DNA of 64,000 nucleotides from assembly GCA_037074765.1 (NCBI GenBank), contig JBAMDO010000068.1:1-64000 (forward strand). Reading direction: 5' to 3'. Position numbers and translations under genes: made by a program. The notes beneath the pieces were generated by a model, which made no database searches, was not told the origin of the DNA, and was given only the letters and a program-made list of their open reading frames with translations. Positions within the stretch are counted from its first letter, which is position 1. Every line of letters begins with the position of its first letter. Origin of the DNA: Mansonella perstans. Taxonomy: Eukaryota > Nematoda > Chromadorea > Rhabditida > Onchocercidae. Positions 49,701 to 61,600 of this stretch are shown in pieces.

Positions 49701-52700
49701 AATCCTGGAATTGAAATCGCATTTGACGCACCAATGCCAGCTTTAGCGGCTTCTGCTGCTTCTTCTTGAGTTTGATAATCAGCCCAAATATCCAGCAATA
49801 ACTGATTGTCTTTGCAGTGCTTCAACACGGCAACAGCCGAATCGTTCAGAGGATCCTTATTCTTCTCCAAAAAATTTGTGGCATTGTATCGCACCTATAT
49901 TTTTACCCGTGTGAAATACAGTTTAGAATTAATAGGAATTAGAAGAGCTATGCATTGGTTGAAAGTCATTCAGTAAATTTCAAAAATTTAATATGATTTC
50001 TCCAAGAAATCTTTCTTATTGATCGACTGATTTTCTAAAATCTCGAAAAGTCCGGATAAAACTAAACTTCAGAATACAGTGAAGAGTCAGTTTTTATCTT
50101 CATTACCCCATTTGATTTCTAATCAACTCACTATTTTTCGCACCTTTTAGGTTTGCTGTATTAGAATAAGCTTGATAATCTTTTCTTGCTTGTCTGAAGA
50201 TTTTTTTAATATTTTGCAGCTGAAATAAGAAAATTTACGGAAACATACAGTCCCAGCATAATGAACAATGGCAAAATGAGCATCGCTTTGTTTTCCTTTC
50301 GGTGGTCGGGGTTTCTGGAAGTTAGGATGTTTACCAAGATGTTGATCATTTAACTTCTCCACCAATGTCATATCAGTTGCTTTTGGTACGATACATTCTT
50401 CATCCAACATCGAAATAATACCCAAGGGCTAAAAAATTCACAAAAAAATTTTCGAAATCAAATAAGCGATACTATTTTCTGTTCAACTAACTTCATCTGT
50501 TCCTATCTCTATTAATCCTTAACTTTATTAAGCTCATATTAGCGATACGCAAAGCAAAAATGCAATTACTTTTTCAATCAATTCAATACAGGCTTGTAAA
50601 TCGAGACCAAAATCGATAAAAGTCCAAGCGATTCCCTCACGTTTGTATTCTTCTTGCTCAAGAACGAACATGTGATGGTTGAAGAATTGTTGCAATCGTT
50701 CGTTGACGAAATTAATCCATAACTGCTCGAACGAATTAAACTGAAGAATAATTTTTAGAAATTCACTTCATTAGCTAAATTTCTCAGCGCTAAATATTTC
50801 AGAGTGTATATTAATAATGCAATTTGTTGGTTTGTTTTTAAAGTTAAAAAAGCGGAAAATTTACGTCGAAAATCTCAAAGCCAGCAATATCCAAGACGCC
50901 TATAAAATACATTCGACTTTCTTTATTTTGATCAAGTGTTTTGTTGCACCGATCGATAATCCATTTGAACATTCTCGAATAGATTGCTTTACCAAGACCA
51001 TCTACAGCCCAGTGAACCTGAAAATTTTTTATTTCCATTTCATGCATTAATGTTACTGATTCACGGGTAGAATATCTGCACCTCTTCGAAAGTTTGGAAA
51101 TAAATTAAGTCAAACTAAAAATTCAGTAAAAATTCTTTCCTTAATCTCACTCTGCATGAAAAGTACCTGTTCTAAGTTCTGACCCTTGTTAACCCATTCT
51201 GTTCCAACGCGAACTTGTGGCCTTGTTAACGCTTTTAAAAATTCTTCATAATCAACGCCGAAGCAGAAACCAGCATTTTTTGCATCTAAAATTTGGTGAC
51301 AGCAGATTTTTGCACTCTTTTCAAACAATAATTTAAATTTCAAATGTTCTAAATTTTCACTAATCACATTTAGAGTATGATAGATCGAAATAAGATGAAA
51401 TGAAAAATCATCCAACCTTCCTCCCCATCCGGTTCTGCTTGCTCTTCACGTGGTCGTTGCTTAAATTTCATTTCACCCATATGCATAATACCGGCCACAT
51501 TGCTGTACAGATCATGAGTCTCATGATCCTCAAAACCCATAATATCAAATGCTTCCTGAAAATACAATGGAATCACAGAACTGAAATTTGCAATCATATT
51601 TATTTTGATCAGTTTAGGTAAACAATTATACCTGCGTGAGTTTCATTTCCTCTTTATCATCCACACCTTCGATGGTTAACTCTGCTTGGGAACAAAAGTG
51701 ATAATATTTGATATCATTAGTCAAACGTAATTCTTCTGCAAATTAATATCACGACTGAATGTTTTATTACCATTTCCAGAAAAATAGAAAGCCATACTTT
51801 TTTGTATTTCAAAAATTTTGTTTTTTTGGAGACAAGTAGAAATGTTAATGCTGACCTCTTATTTTAGGATGAAAGCCGGACATAAGCTGATAATAAATGT
51901 GATAACTACGTTCACCAGGAGCTTGCCGCACAACACGTGACTTCTCAAAAAGATCTGAAAAAATTTTTTGAAAAAATTTTCATAGAAAAATTCTTAAATT
52001 TTTGGGCGAAAAAAAAAAATTCTCATACAATTCTTAAAATTTTTTTTTTAATTAATTAGCATGGAAAAAAATCCGAAATAAAAAAAAGTTTGTCAACCAA
52101 AAATCTTCTTTTTTCAATAAAGTGAAGAGATAGACTGACAGTGCTCAATATCGCCACCACTGAGTTTTCCAGCCTTGGTGAAGTGGGTTCGGATGAATTT
52201 GCCGAATCTTGACGAATTGTTGTTTCGAACCGTTTTTGCATTCCCTATAAATGTCTCAGAATCTCATCGCTTCATTTTTGTACATTATTATGGACTAATA
52301 ACACTTCTTTACGCTTCTCATAAAAAAACTGTAAGTGCTTAAATTAAAACATCCTTCAGGTTATTTTTAATCAAAATAAAAAAGTGGGTACAAAAAATTA
52401 AATTCTGCTATTTTCTTTGAGATTGCTAAATTATGCTACCTAAGATATTCCTTAAGGTTAAATTACTACAAATTGGGAATACAGTAAAATTTTAAATTTA
52501 TCAAGCCTTGGGTATTGAATTGCAAAAAGTTTTTAGTAGAAATATATAATTTTTGCACTTAACTTACCAAAAGCTTCCAGTACTGGATTAGTTTGCACGA
52601 TTTGTTCCTCCAAAGTTCCCTAAATTTTAAACAAATATCAGTTTTGGAAAATGAGTCATTTAAGTTTTGGTGAAATGAATTTTCATAGAAGTTTTTTAGA

Positions 52701-54081
52701 ATGTTGTCTCGTAAAAAATTGACCGGATGGTTTAAATCTAAACAGAAGCTGGTTTAAAAAATCAGTCATTAATAGAATTAAGAAAAGCTAATATTTTCAA
52801 AAACATTTTCAAAACCAACAGCGGGCAAGTAGGACTGAAATTTAGCCAATTAATTTGCTGATCTTTCTTCTATACGTTGAGTAATTTGAAACTTTTTCTC
52901 AGTAGTTTAAAAATTGTATTGAATTAACACATACTCCTTTTTTGCCTTCTTCCTTCTTCTGCTGCGTGGCACCAACAATAGCAAAGTATGTTATGACTTT
53001 CTTCGTATTTTCAGTTTTACCAGCACCAGATTCACCAGTAATCAGCATTGATTGATTCTCACGATCTAGAATCACATTAGCAGATGCTAGAGTTATCTTA
53101 ACTGAACAATAATCTTACGGCATGCAGATACCGGAATTGCGTCATGATACTGACTCACAGCGTATTAAAAACAATTGGAATGTATAATACAGTAGTACTT
53201 TAAAGTTTTTCTTATCATGTATCTTGCCTATCTTCTGATAACAATTGCTAAGTTTGATACCAGTGAGAATATTTCGATATGCTTCATCAGATACGGCGAA
53301 TAAATGTGGTGGCATTTCATTTCGTCTTTTGCCCATATAATGCTTGATGATAGATGGGCTATAGATGGGCAAACGCTTATATGGATTAATCACCACACAG
53401 AACAGGCCCGAATATGTCTAAAACATATGATCATTACCAATTTGCTAATTCTTTCAGTATTTGAACACATTTAATATTCAATATGTGTTTACGATGATTT
53501 CCAAGAAAAATTCGAATTTTCATAATTATGCAAAATTTGATCACAGTTGATGTGGGAACAATTAATTAAACTTACATAAATCATCATGGAATAATATCGC
53601 TCTTTTAAATTCTGAAGTACAGAAGCTTCATTCAGAAATGTCAAGTTGGCCATATCATCGGTTTTAGTGAATTTAGGAGGATTCATTTCCTGGACTTCTT
53701 CCTTTTTCACTGTAATTTCATGTCCCTTTGCAGTTACCACCGTCACATTATCGCCTGCTGTTGATTTTATTTCAGCGGCAACAAAACCTGCAAATTTCAT
53801 AATTATGAGAAATTGCTCTGTAATAATTTTATTTATTAAACTTTATGTGTTATGGGAAAAGTCTCTCTTCCTTTTGTCACAATTTTATTTCTCGCTCTTT
53901 TAAAAAAAGTTCTCCAAAATCTTTGCATACCATCGTCAGCATCGGGAATCCAGCAGTTCTTCTTGGAATCGAATGGCTTAGCAGCATTTATTGATCTCTC
54001 TTCTCGACTAACTTCTAAGAACGGATATCCTTCATCATCTTCAAATTTGCAAAGTTCACCACTTTTTTCAGCTGCAGCCAT
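40724..54081 (-). CDS. myo-3: Muscle myosin heavy chain (class II), complete, 39 exons
   Basis: Sarcomeric motor: an ATPase head pulling on actin plus a coiled-coil tail forming thick filaments. All 39 exons join in phase to 1965 residues (C. elegans sarcomeric heavy chains are about 1960-1970). Exon upper limits: 54081, 53787, 53417, 53065, 52619, 52244, 51954, 51735, 51555, 51285, 51017, 50740, 50428, 49894, 49321, 48983, 48271, 47212, 46873, 46418, 46154, 45847, 45635, 45337, 44779, 44507, 44291, 44118, 43879, 43510, 43171, 42829, 42500, 42236, 42083, 41815, 41509, 41245, 40924. Head motifs are intact: P-loop GESGAGKT (exon 4), switch 1 [10 protein letters not shown] (6), switch 2 DIAGFEIFD (11), loop 2 [10 protein letters not shown] (15), SH helices [18 protein letters not shown] (16). 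Exons 16-17 hold the lever and exons 18-39 the rod. The N-terminus ([11 protein letters not shown], then DGFVAAEI) is closest to MYO-3 (MHC A) from memory. Paralogue identity is less certain than family. Confidence 0.97.
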
Positions 54082-54093
54082 TTTAGCTTGAGA

Positions 54094-54106
54094 ATGCTAA
54101 AACGAA
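54094..54106 (-). promoter_or_regulatory. Splice acceptor just upstream of the myosin ATG
   Basis: On the minus strand ttcgttttag ends at 54097, leaving a 15-base leader (cattctcaagctaaa) before the ATG at 54081. It is either a spliced-leader site or the 3' end of a 5' UTR intron. Confidence 0.55.
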
Positions 54107-54480
54107 CAAACATCTGCATTTATCATTTTATCATGAAATGCATACAAATCGAAATAAATAAACTCGATGGAATCTTCAAGTGATATATACATGTACTTCT
54201 TTTATTACATGAAATAAACTTCAAATGTGACATTAAATTTCTGACATTGTTTCATTATTCGGCAAATTTGTGACAGTCTGGAGATTCTCAAAAAAAGAGG
54301 GTGAATGTTTCTATTCTGATTTCATTACTAATCTTTGTCTATGTTTTCAGCATGATAAATTGGTCACCTAAGATCTACAACTTCGTGGCTACCTCTAAGT
54401 TGCATAGAATTTCTAAAAAAGTTCGAGATCTTTTACTTCTCTTACTGTTTTGGTAAAATTTGGATTAAGTGTTGAAATGT

Positions 54481-54728
54481 ACATAAATGATAAATATTGG
54501 GATAACAATTAATTAATGATCTAGCAAAACTTAGATAAGCAGTTGAAAATTTTTCATGAAATACATGTTCGGTGGTTAAAAAATTAACTCACCTCAATGA
54601 GTTTATGGATTAATAAACGATGCTAGATCATTAATTGATTTAAAACAGATTAGGTGAAGTACGAAAACCAAAAAAAAGTTGAGCGTTAAATAAATTATAC
54701 ATAAATGATAAATATTGGGGTAACAATT
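54481..54728. mobile_element. Repeat-bounded block, possible MITE-like remnant
   Basis: A 30-base direct repeat (acataaatgataaatattgg, then gataacaatt or ggtaacaatt) is at 54481-54510 and 54699-54728. Inside, caattaattaatgatctagc (54506) is the reverse complement, nearly exactly, of tgctagatcattaattg (54621-54637). No coding capacity. A direct-repeat-flanked unit with internal inverted repeats fits a small non-autonomous element, but a local rearrangement is as likely. Confidence 0.3.
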
Positions 54729-55132
54729 TCTTTAAGTATGTAATCAACGAAAATTTCAGTATTTTGTTCTTATTTATCTTTTTTTCTCTTCTTTTTTCTT
54801 GATTTTAATTACATTTTTAAAGATGTAAGAAATGATTGAGGGACTAAAATTTTTTTCTTAACATTAAACATTGAAAAATTGCTTCATAAAATTTTTTATT
54901 TCTCTTGCTCATCCTCAGGTACAAGAAATATTTCTTGCTCAATAAACTTCGCAGAAACCAAATTCATCTGTCATCCGATTACATCTATTTGAAAGCATTT
55001 AATTCACCTATCCTCCACGATCTTTTTTTTTTAAATAAATCCCTTCCATCAGATACCAATCTGTTATTTGATCTGCTTATTTTTCTGCGGTAATAGAAAA
55101 ATACGAATACGCTGGAAGTTAAGCAAATGAAG

Positions 55133-55168
55133 TCAGACATATATACATGCTAGCATGTATACGTCTGA
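55133..55168. repeat. Palindrome with perfect 20-base core
   Basis: The core tatacatgctagcatgtata (55142-55161) is a perfect self-complementary 20-mer. Outside it, tcagac and gtctga extend the symmetry with a two-base offset. Confidence 0.9.
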
Positions 55169-56944
55169 TTTTCTAACAGATGCAAACATAAGATTTTTGA
55201 AATTTCGGTTACCACAAAGCGATTTCAAAAATTTCAGTTATCATTTTTAAAAGTGATTTGACTTTTTTAATAAAATTCGTCTAAAGAATATCTGCCGGGT
55301 CAATTTTAATTCTGGCTTACGGAAACAGAATGAATGATCGAAATCTTTCAAATACAGAAACATAAAATAATAATTGAGCAATATAATTATCTCAATATTT
55401 GCAAATGTAATCAAACTGAAATGAAAATGTTCTGCGATAGATAAGAGGATCTCAAACAAATTTGTAAAATCGAAATGGAAATTTAAAAAAGAAATTAGTT
55501 TGCATATCAACAACTTCAAGTTATCAAAGTGATCTAAATGTGGTTCTTAGCTTGTTTTAATTATAATCGAAGCTTCAGAGTAAAAGTACATGGGATCATT
55601 AAGATCATTAAGTTATTCTATTTCAGATTTCGACTTTCTAACAAAAAGCTATTCTATATTTATATGTACTTATAAGTATGTGCAAATGCACAAAAATTTA
55701 TTAAAAAATAATCATTAAGAAAATGAACTTTTATGTCCATCTCAGAGTTATCAAATTTGAAAATGTCAAAAAGTAAACTTTTCGCTTTTTATAGAAAATT
55801 TCACTTCTGTCTATTAAAGAATAGCATTTGTAAAAGAAATTATCCGTAATGTTTGCACAAAGATAATAAAATTTGATACTCATTATGAAATGATAATTTA
55901 CAAAGTACTAACAAAGAGATTTCAGGTTTCTCCAACGAAATTTGTGAAAAATGTCAAAATTAGAGATTTTATAAAAAACTATTTACTTAACAAATAAAAG
56001 TATTATGTGAATATTTTTTGAACAAAAACACTGAATTGTGTTAATTAAATACTTAGCAAGTTGAGTTGCTCAGTAAACAAATTAGGAATAATAAGCAAAA
56101 GGAGAAGTATTGTGAAATAGAATAAGTTTGGCTGTCGTAGAAAGGAAATGAGTTGATATTCATAACAGTCTTACAAGTAGGGAAGAGATGGAAATGTAAA
56201 TGTGATGCGTTTCTTTCTGTGGAAAGAGGTTCTGGCAAGAATTCCACAAGATTTGTGTAATATAAGCTTTGCTTATAGTAAAGAGATGACGGCTGCTTTG
56301 TACCACCAAAACAGACGATCGGAGAAGGAATCAGTAAAGATTAGGTAGTAGTAAGCCTGCTCCCCGAATGCATTTGTTGTGTTAGGCTTCTTTCGTCCGC
56401 TATTATTGTAAATATATGAAAGCGAACTCGAAGTTCAGAAAGAAGTGGAGAAAACAGAGAGTGAAGGAAATAGGCTAAAATTAAACTGAATATGTGGGTG
56501 TGGTATTGACTAGCAGCAATTTGAAAAAGAGGTAGTTAATAAAAATTAGTGTGATCAACAAGTAATGCGAAGAAGAATGGATAAGATAGGGCAAAAGAAG
56601 TCGAGAAGAAATGACGAATAAAAACATCGCCGAGATTTCAACTTCTTTTTCTTTTTCATTTTCCCTTTTTCTCTTTTCTGTAATAGCTTTGATTTCGAGC
56701 TAACTCGAATTTTTTCTAATTCATTGAGACAACAAAATAGAAAAATATCTCGAACGTTAACTTTACTGGCATTATCTTATAAACATAGAATGAACAGTGT
56801 GTCTTAGCAATAGGAATGTATCTATCCCACTCTCTTAAACTATGGAAAAAATGAAGAAGCTGCACGTTACTAATGGAAACGATAGGATCGAAAACAAAAG
56901 TATTAATTTAATTAATCCATTTCACAATTGAAAACTTGCAATGG

Positions 56945-57006
56945 TTAATGAACGCCAACTAGCTAATATTGTGTATTAATGAACGCCAACTAGCTAATAT
57001 TGTGTA
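56945..57006. repeat. Perfect 31-base tandem duplication
   Basis: The unit beginning ttaatgaacgccaactagct is at 56945-56975 and repeats exactly at 56976-57006. Confidence 0.95.
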
Positions 57007-57418
57007 TTATCTTTCCCTTATCTTTGTAAGTAAAGTAACATCGCAGGAAAACTTCATAAATTATTTGCTGCATTATTTCCGGCCATTAACAAACCAATTA
57101 TTGTGTTAGAAAATATTTCATTAGAAGCTGTGATTTGCAGTTTCAACATTTAACAAATTTTGTTTTAACTGATAATATAACTCGGGCATATGTTGTGAAA
57201 TATTGCAAATGAAATTTTCATTTGGCACTTGTTTGACATTATTTGCATTGCAATTGAATGGGAAAACTTGAATCATGATTGCAATACTTCAATTAAAACA
57301 AATTAATTTAATAAAAGCATGCATCTGATTTAAATTATTATTTTTGCGGGAATTATTAAATATATTTAATTAGATTTGCAAGCATAAACGGAATGCAATA
57401 AACTTTTTTTTTCACCAA

Positions 57419-57464
57419 AAATTTAATTTATCATTTTTGAAGGGAAAAATGATAAATTAAATTT
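57419..57464. repeat. Perfect hairpin, 20-base arms and 6-base loop
   Basis: The left arm aaatttaatttatcattttt (57419-57438) and the right arm (57445-57464) are exact reverse complements around the loop gaaggg. No mismatch is present. It lies in the myosin/rbd-1 intergenic region. Confidence 0.95.
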
Positions 57465-57941
57465 GCAAAGAAATTGCTTTTACCAGAAGAAAACGTTAGA
57501 GTGTAATAATCCCAACTTCTGCATAGTGTAAAGCATTTTTTTGCCCAAAATTTCATAACTTTGCAGACAAAAAACACGAAGGACTCATTGCATTTATTTT
57601 TTTTTGAAGCGAGGTATGAGTATTTTTGAAGCGCATTTGTACGATGAAAGAAGCACAACAGTAATACAATTAACTGACCATCTAAAAATGTTCATAAAAT
57701 TTTAATGGTGAAAAGAAAAAAAAAACTGCCGATTTATGTCATTGATTGTTGAGTATATTTAAAGTTCAGCCATAGCCTCAGACAATTACCTGTCAGAAGG
57801 ATATTGACCATTCTTAATAAAAGAAGAAATAAATAATACAAAAACTAGCAAAGAATCAAAAAACTAATAAGAAGACAAACTAGCAGAAAACAAAACAAAA
57901 TCACTAAAAAATAAAAAGATGTTTTTGAAACATTCAATTTA

Positions 57942-57972
57942 ATATTTCAAAAAAAAAAAAAAAAAAAAAAAA
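57942..57972. repeat. Long poly-A tract
   Basis: An uninterrupted A run of more than 20 bases (on plus) within the intergenic region. Prone to length error in assemblies. Confidence 0.9.
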
Positions 57973-58651
57973 ACTTTCTCGGAGAAGTTATGCAAATACG
58001 AAAGACGAGCATAGCATTTCTTCTGAAATTCGATAGAATGATTCTATCTTTAAACTGTAATAGAGGTACTGTGATTGCGTCTGTGTCAGAAAGCGGGAAA
58101 TTCAACGACCGTTTCAGAAGTATCATTACAGGGAGCCTTCCCATAGTTTTTTAATTTCCGATTTTCCAATATGTTTCAAAACTAGTGATACTAAGATTTA
58201 AGATTTATTACATTCGATTAAGTTAACATTAATTAAACTGATATCAAGATTTATTGCTTCTCCTGTAAAACCACGAGTACATTTAGCTGCTTTTTCCAGT
58301 ATTATTCGTAACATTTCTAAAAGATCAAGCAATACTGAAGATCTTATTAAACTAAGTTTCTTTGCAAATATATTCATTGTCATGGGGACCAAATTAATTA
58401 TTTATTAACATTTTTCTATTCCCGATTCCACATAAAACATAAAATTATCCTTTAAAAATTAACATAACAACAAATTATCCTTTAAAAATATTACCAAAAC
58501 ATAACAACAAATTTTTTAGAATCCTTAATTGGCCAAAACAAGAACTTAACATCTGCAAGAAATTTGAATACAAAACCCTTCACAATCTGAAAATACTAAA
58601 ATCAATCTGGAGAAGCTATACAAAAGAAAATATTACTTTATCACATATCAT

Positions 58652-61600
58652 TCAATCATCATCGATCACTGTTAAATCTTGTTCAATTTTTTTCTTCATC
58701 TTCTTTTGCAGCCGAACTTCACTTTTGTTACTGCTGCAAAAATCATTTAATCATTTGTGTGAGAGGAATGAAAAGTTCTGCCAATAATTAAATGAATTTA
58801 ATCTATTTTAGGAAAAGTGAACATTGGCAAAAGCTCAATAGAAACTGCAAAACTTCACTCCAAAACAACAAGATGTAAGATTTACTTTAAATTAGCAGCA
58901 GCTTTTTCTCGAAGTTCTTCCACATTACTGTCTGGCTTAGCCCATTCCAGAACTAATCTTCGACCATAGAAATGGGTTGAATGAACTAAACAATTGAATG
59001 CACGTCTAGCATCAGCTCGAGTTAAAAAATCAACAAAGCCGAAACCACGGTGACCTTCCGCTGATGCACCAACCTAATTAAAAATGAGGAAATAGCGTAA
59101 CCTCAGAAATGGCAAAATTAAAACAAAATATCTAGAAATGTTTGAAATAATCATGAAAAAATTTAGCAAATACTAGAACTTTGGTTAACTGAACCACTAA
59201 TAGCAAGCTGCAATAAAATAAGCGTTTTCTTAGCGACAATTGATTGATGTCCCAGAAAACTAATGATGTTAACACTAAAAGAATCTTTTTACATAAATAA
59301 ATGAGTAAAATAAGCTTGCCTTTTTCGGCATCCTGAAAGAGCGAATCTCACCAAAAGTAGCGAAAAGTTGCTTGATTTCCTTTCGAGTTGCTTGGAAAGG
59401 TATATTTCTGATCAGAATCTGGCAAAAGGGATGATAAACAAACTGTCAGTAGAACGAATATCTTATGGCTAATCTTTCCCATCCTAGCAGTTTCATTCAG
59501 AATTTTTCAAATGAATGAGCTGAATATTGACATAGTAGATGAAGATGGTAGGCGAAATGAAGGAAACTCAAATTTACTCAATCTATCCACTCGTTAAGCT
59601 GTTGAAAGTATAAAATCTCAATAAATTATAATGGCGCATATCAAATTTATGAGAAATTTACAGTATTAAACTGTTAAATTTATTAAAAAAAATTGTTTTG
59701 CTTATAAAGCTCGTTAATCAAATTAAATACTTGAAAAGAAGACTAATATAATCGTCATTTTTTAAACCACATAAATGAGATTCAGCCAAAATAAAAATTA
59801 CTTTGGTAGCTTCGCCTTGTTTCAATTCATCAACTCCTTTTCTCGCTATAATCTTACTTGTTGGAACTTCTCTGTGGGATAATTTCAATAGTAAGCAATG
59901 GCCATCCAATAAAACACCCTGGAAGTGAAAAAATAAATAAATAAAATCAAAAGATCACAGTTAAATTTATGATTTTAAAAAACTTTTCGAACACCCTCTT
60001 AATTTACAAAAATTGTCATATAAAAGTCACACATGAACCTGCATTTCCTTTACAGCTTGCTGCGCATCTTCAGGTTGATAGAATGTAACAAAACCGAATC
60101 CCATTGAGAGCACTTTCGTCGGATCTACAGCATCTGAAAAGATATGGTGAAATTTTAAAACACATTTAATGTACTACTATGTACTAATGGTATGACACTT
60201 TGTCATCAATGCTCAAAAAAAAGAGAAATTTGATTCTTTAACATTTTTTGCTGCCAGTATCTCCAACAAGCATTTGCTTATTGCGGAAAAGTTGCAATGA
60301 ATTATTTAAAAAAAGGTATAATGAATGGAATTGTTTGAATTATAATTTATGATAAAAATAACAGAATTCTGGCTATCTTACCGAATAAAGCATCTTCATA
60401 ATACACTAAATATTACAACGCTGATAAAAAATCACCTCGTTTTTTGGAAATGATAGCATCCCGTATACGAAATCGTGCTTCAAATTTGTTCTTTAGCTCT
60501 TCATCAGTTGTTTTGAAACTCAGATTCTTTACAAATACTGTCGTTCCTGGCAACAATCGGTCATCTTCCTCTTCAACGTCATCACTATTGTCAATACTTT
60601 TAATTTCAACGCTACGTTTTTCTTCAACAGCTCGTTGTTGCATGTCACCATCTTTCACTGTCGTTTCATCTTTGATTGCGTTAACCGATTCGACTAAAAA
60701 CAATAGCTGATGCTACAAGATATTTTTTAAAATCTTTAAACGCAAATTTAAAGGTGGTTCGAAGGCAGATCAGCTATTCATATGCAAAATTTAACTTTTT
60801 CATAAAATTTGATAAACACAAATACTCCAAATATATCCCTCGAAATTATAGGACTATTCTTTTGTACCAGCCAAAAACGAAATACAATAAATATTTAGAC
60901 TTGAAGTAAGATAGTTTCGAAAGGAAACTGAGATCTTATGGCAAAACATTTCAGGTTAAAAGAAATCAATACATCCATCAACAACAAACAGTTTTCACTG
61001 ACTTTGCTTCCACCATTCACTAAATTTTCACTAAAGTTTTCAAGCCCTTTTTTTTGAACCTGCAGTTTCCGTAGGTTCTTCAATCATTCGGTGCTTTTTG
61101 CTTCGCCGCAGCTTTTTCTTGTCTTCTGCTGAGAATTGACTATCCTTCTTTTCAGCTTGAATTCCAAGGCTATGCTGTTCTTGATTTTCGTGTTCATCAC
61201 TGCCTTCTGATTTTTCTGGAAAAAATTGAAAGAAGTTAACTTTTCTATACGAACTAATTCCGTCGTAAAGTCGAAATTTTCCAAAATCAACGAACTTGAC
61301 TTAAACAAATCGCATGGTGCCCATTCAAGTAACAACGGTTGCGACCGAAATCGAGCATATGCAAGCATGCTAAATGCTTTCTGAGCATCAACTGAATTTT
61401 CCATCTCCAAGATAGCAGTGACACCTCCTACAAATAATCCAGAGATTTTTTTTGGAAATATTTGGTCCTAAAATTTGAACTGCGAGTGTAAAAAGCTAAC
61501 TGCTGAAATCAAAAATTGCTTGAAGCAAACTACTTCAGTTCACAAACCAAATGATACAGGCCAACTGACAAAACAATAAAATAGTAACCAATAAGGAACT

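Larger units (their letters stand above)
54107..58651. other. Myosin upstream region / rbd-1 3' flank
   Basis: About 4.5 kb with no supported exon, the largest gap beside a recognised gene on the right half. It should contain the muscle promoter of the myosin gene (on the side near 54.1 kb) and the 3' end of the RBM19-type gene (near 58.6 kb). It is rich in structured DNA: a direct/inverted repeat block (54481-54728), a palindrome (55133-55168), a 31-base tandem duplication (56945-57006) and a perfect hairpin (57419-57464). I recognise no specific muscle enhancer. Confidence 0.5.

Noticed and set aside
56270..56400. Weak aagcct/aggctt inverted repeat considered as a regulatory hairpin
   Set aside because: Only six paired bases over a loop of about 26, which is not distinguishable from chance.
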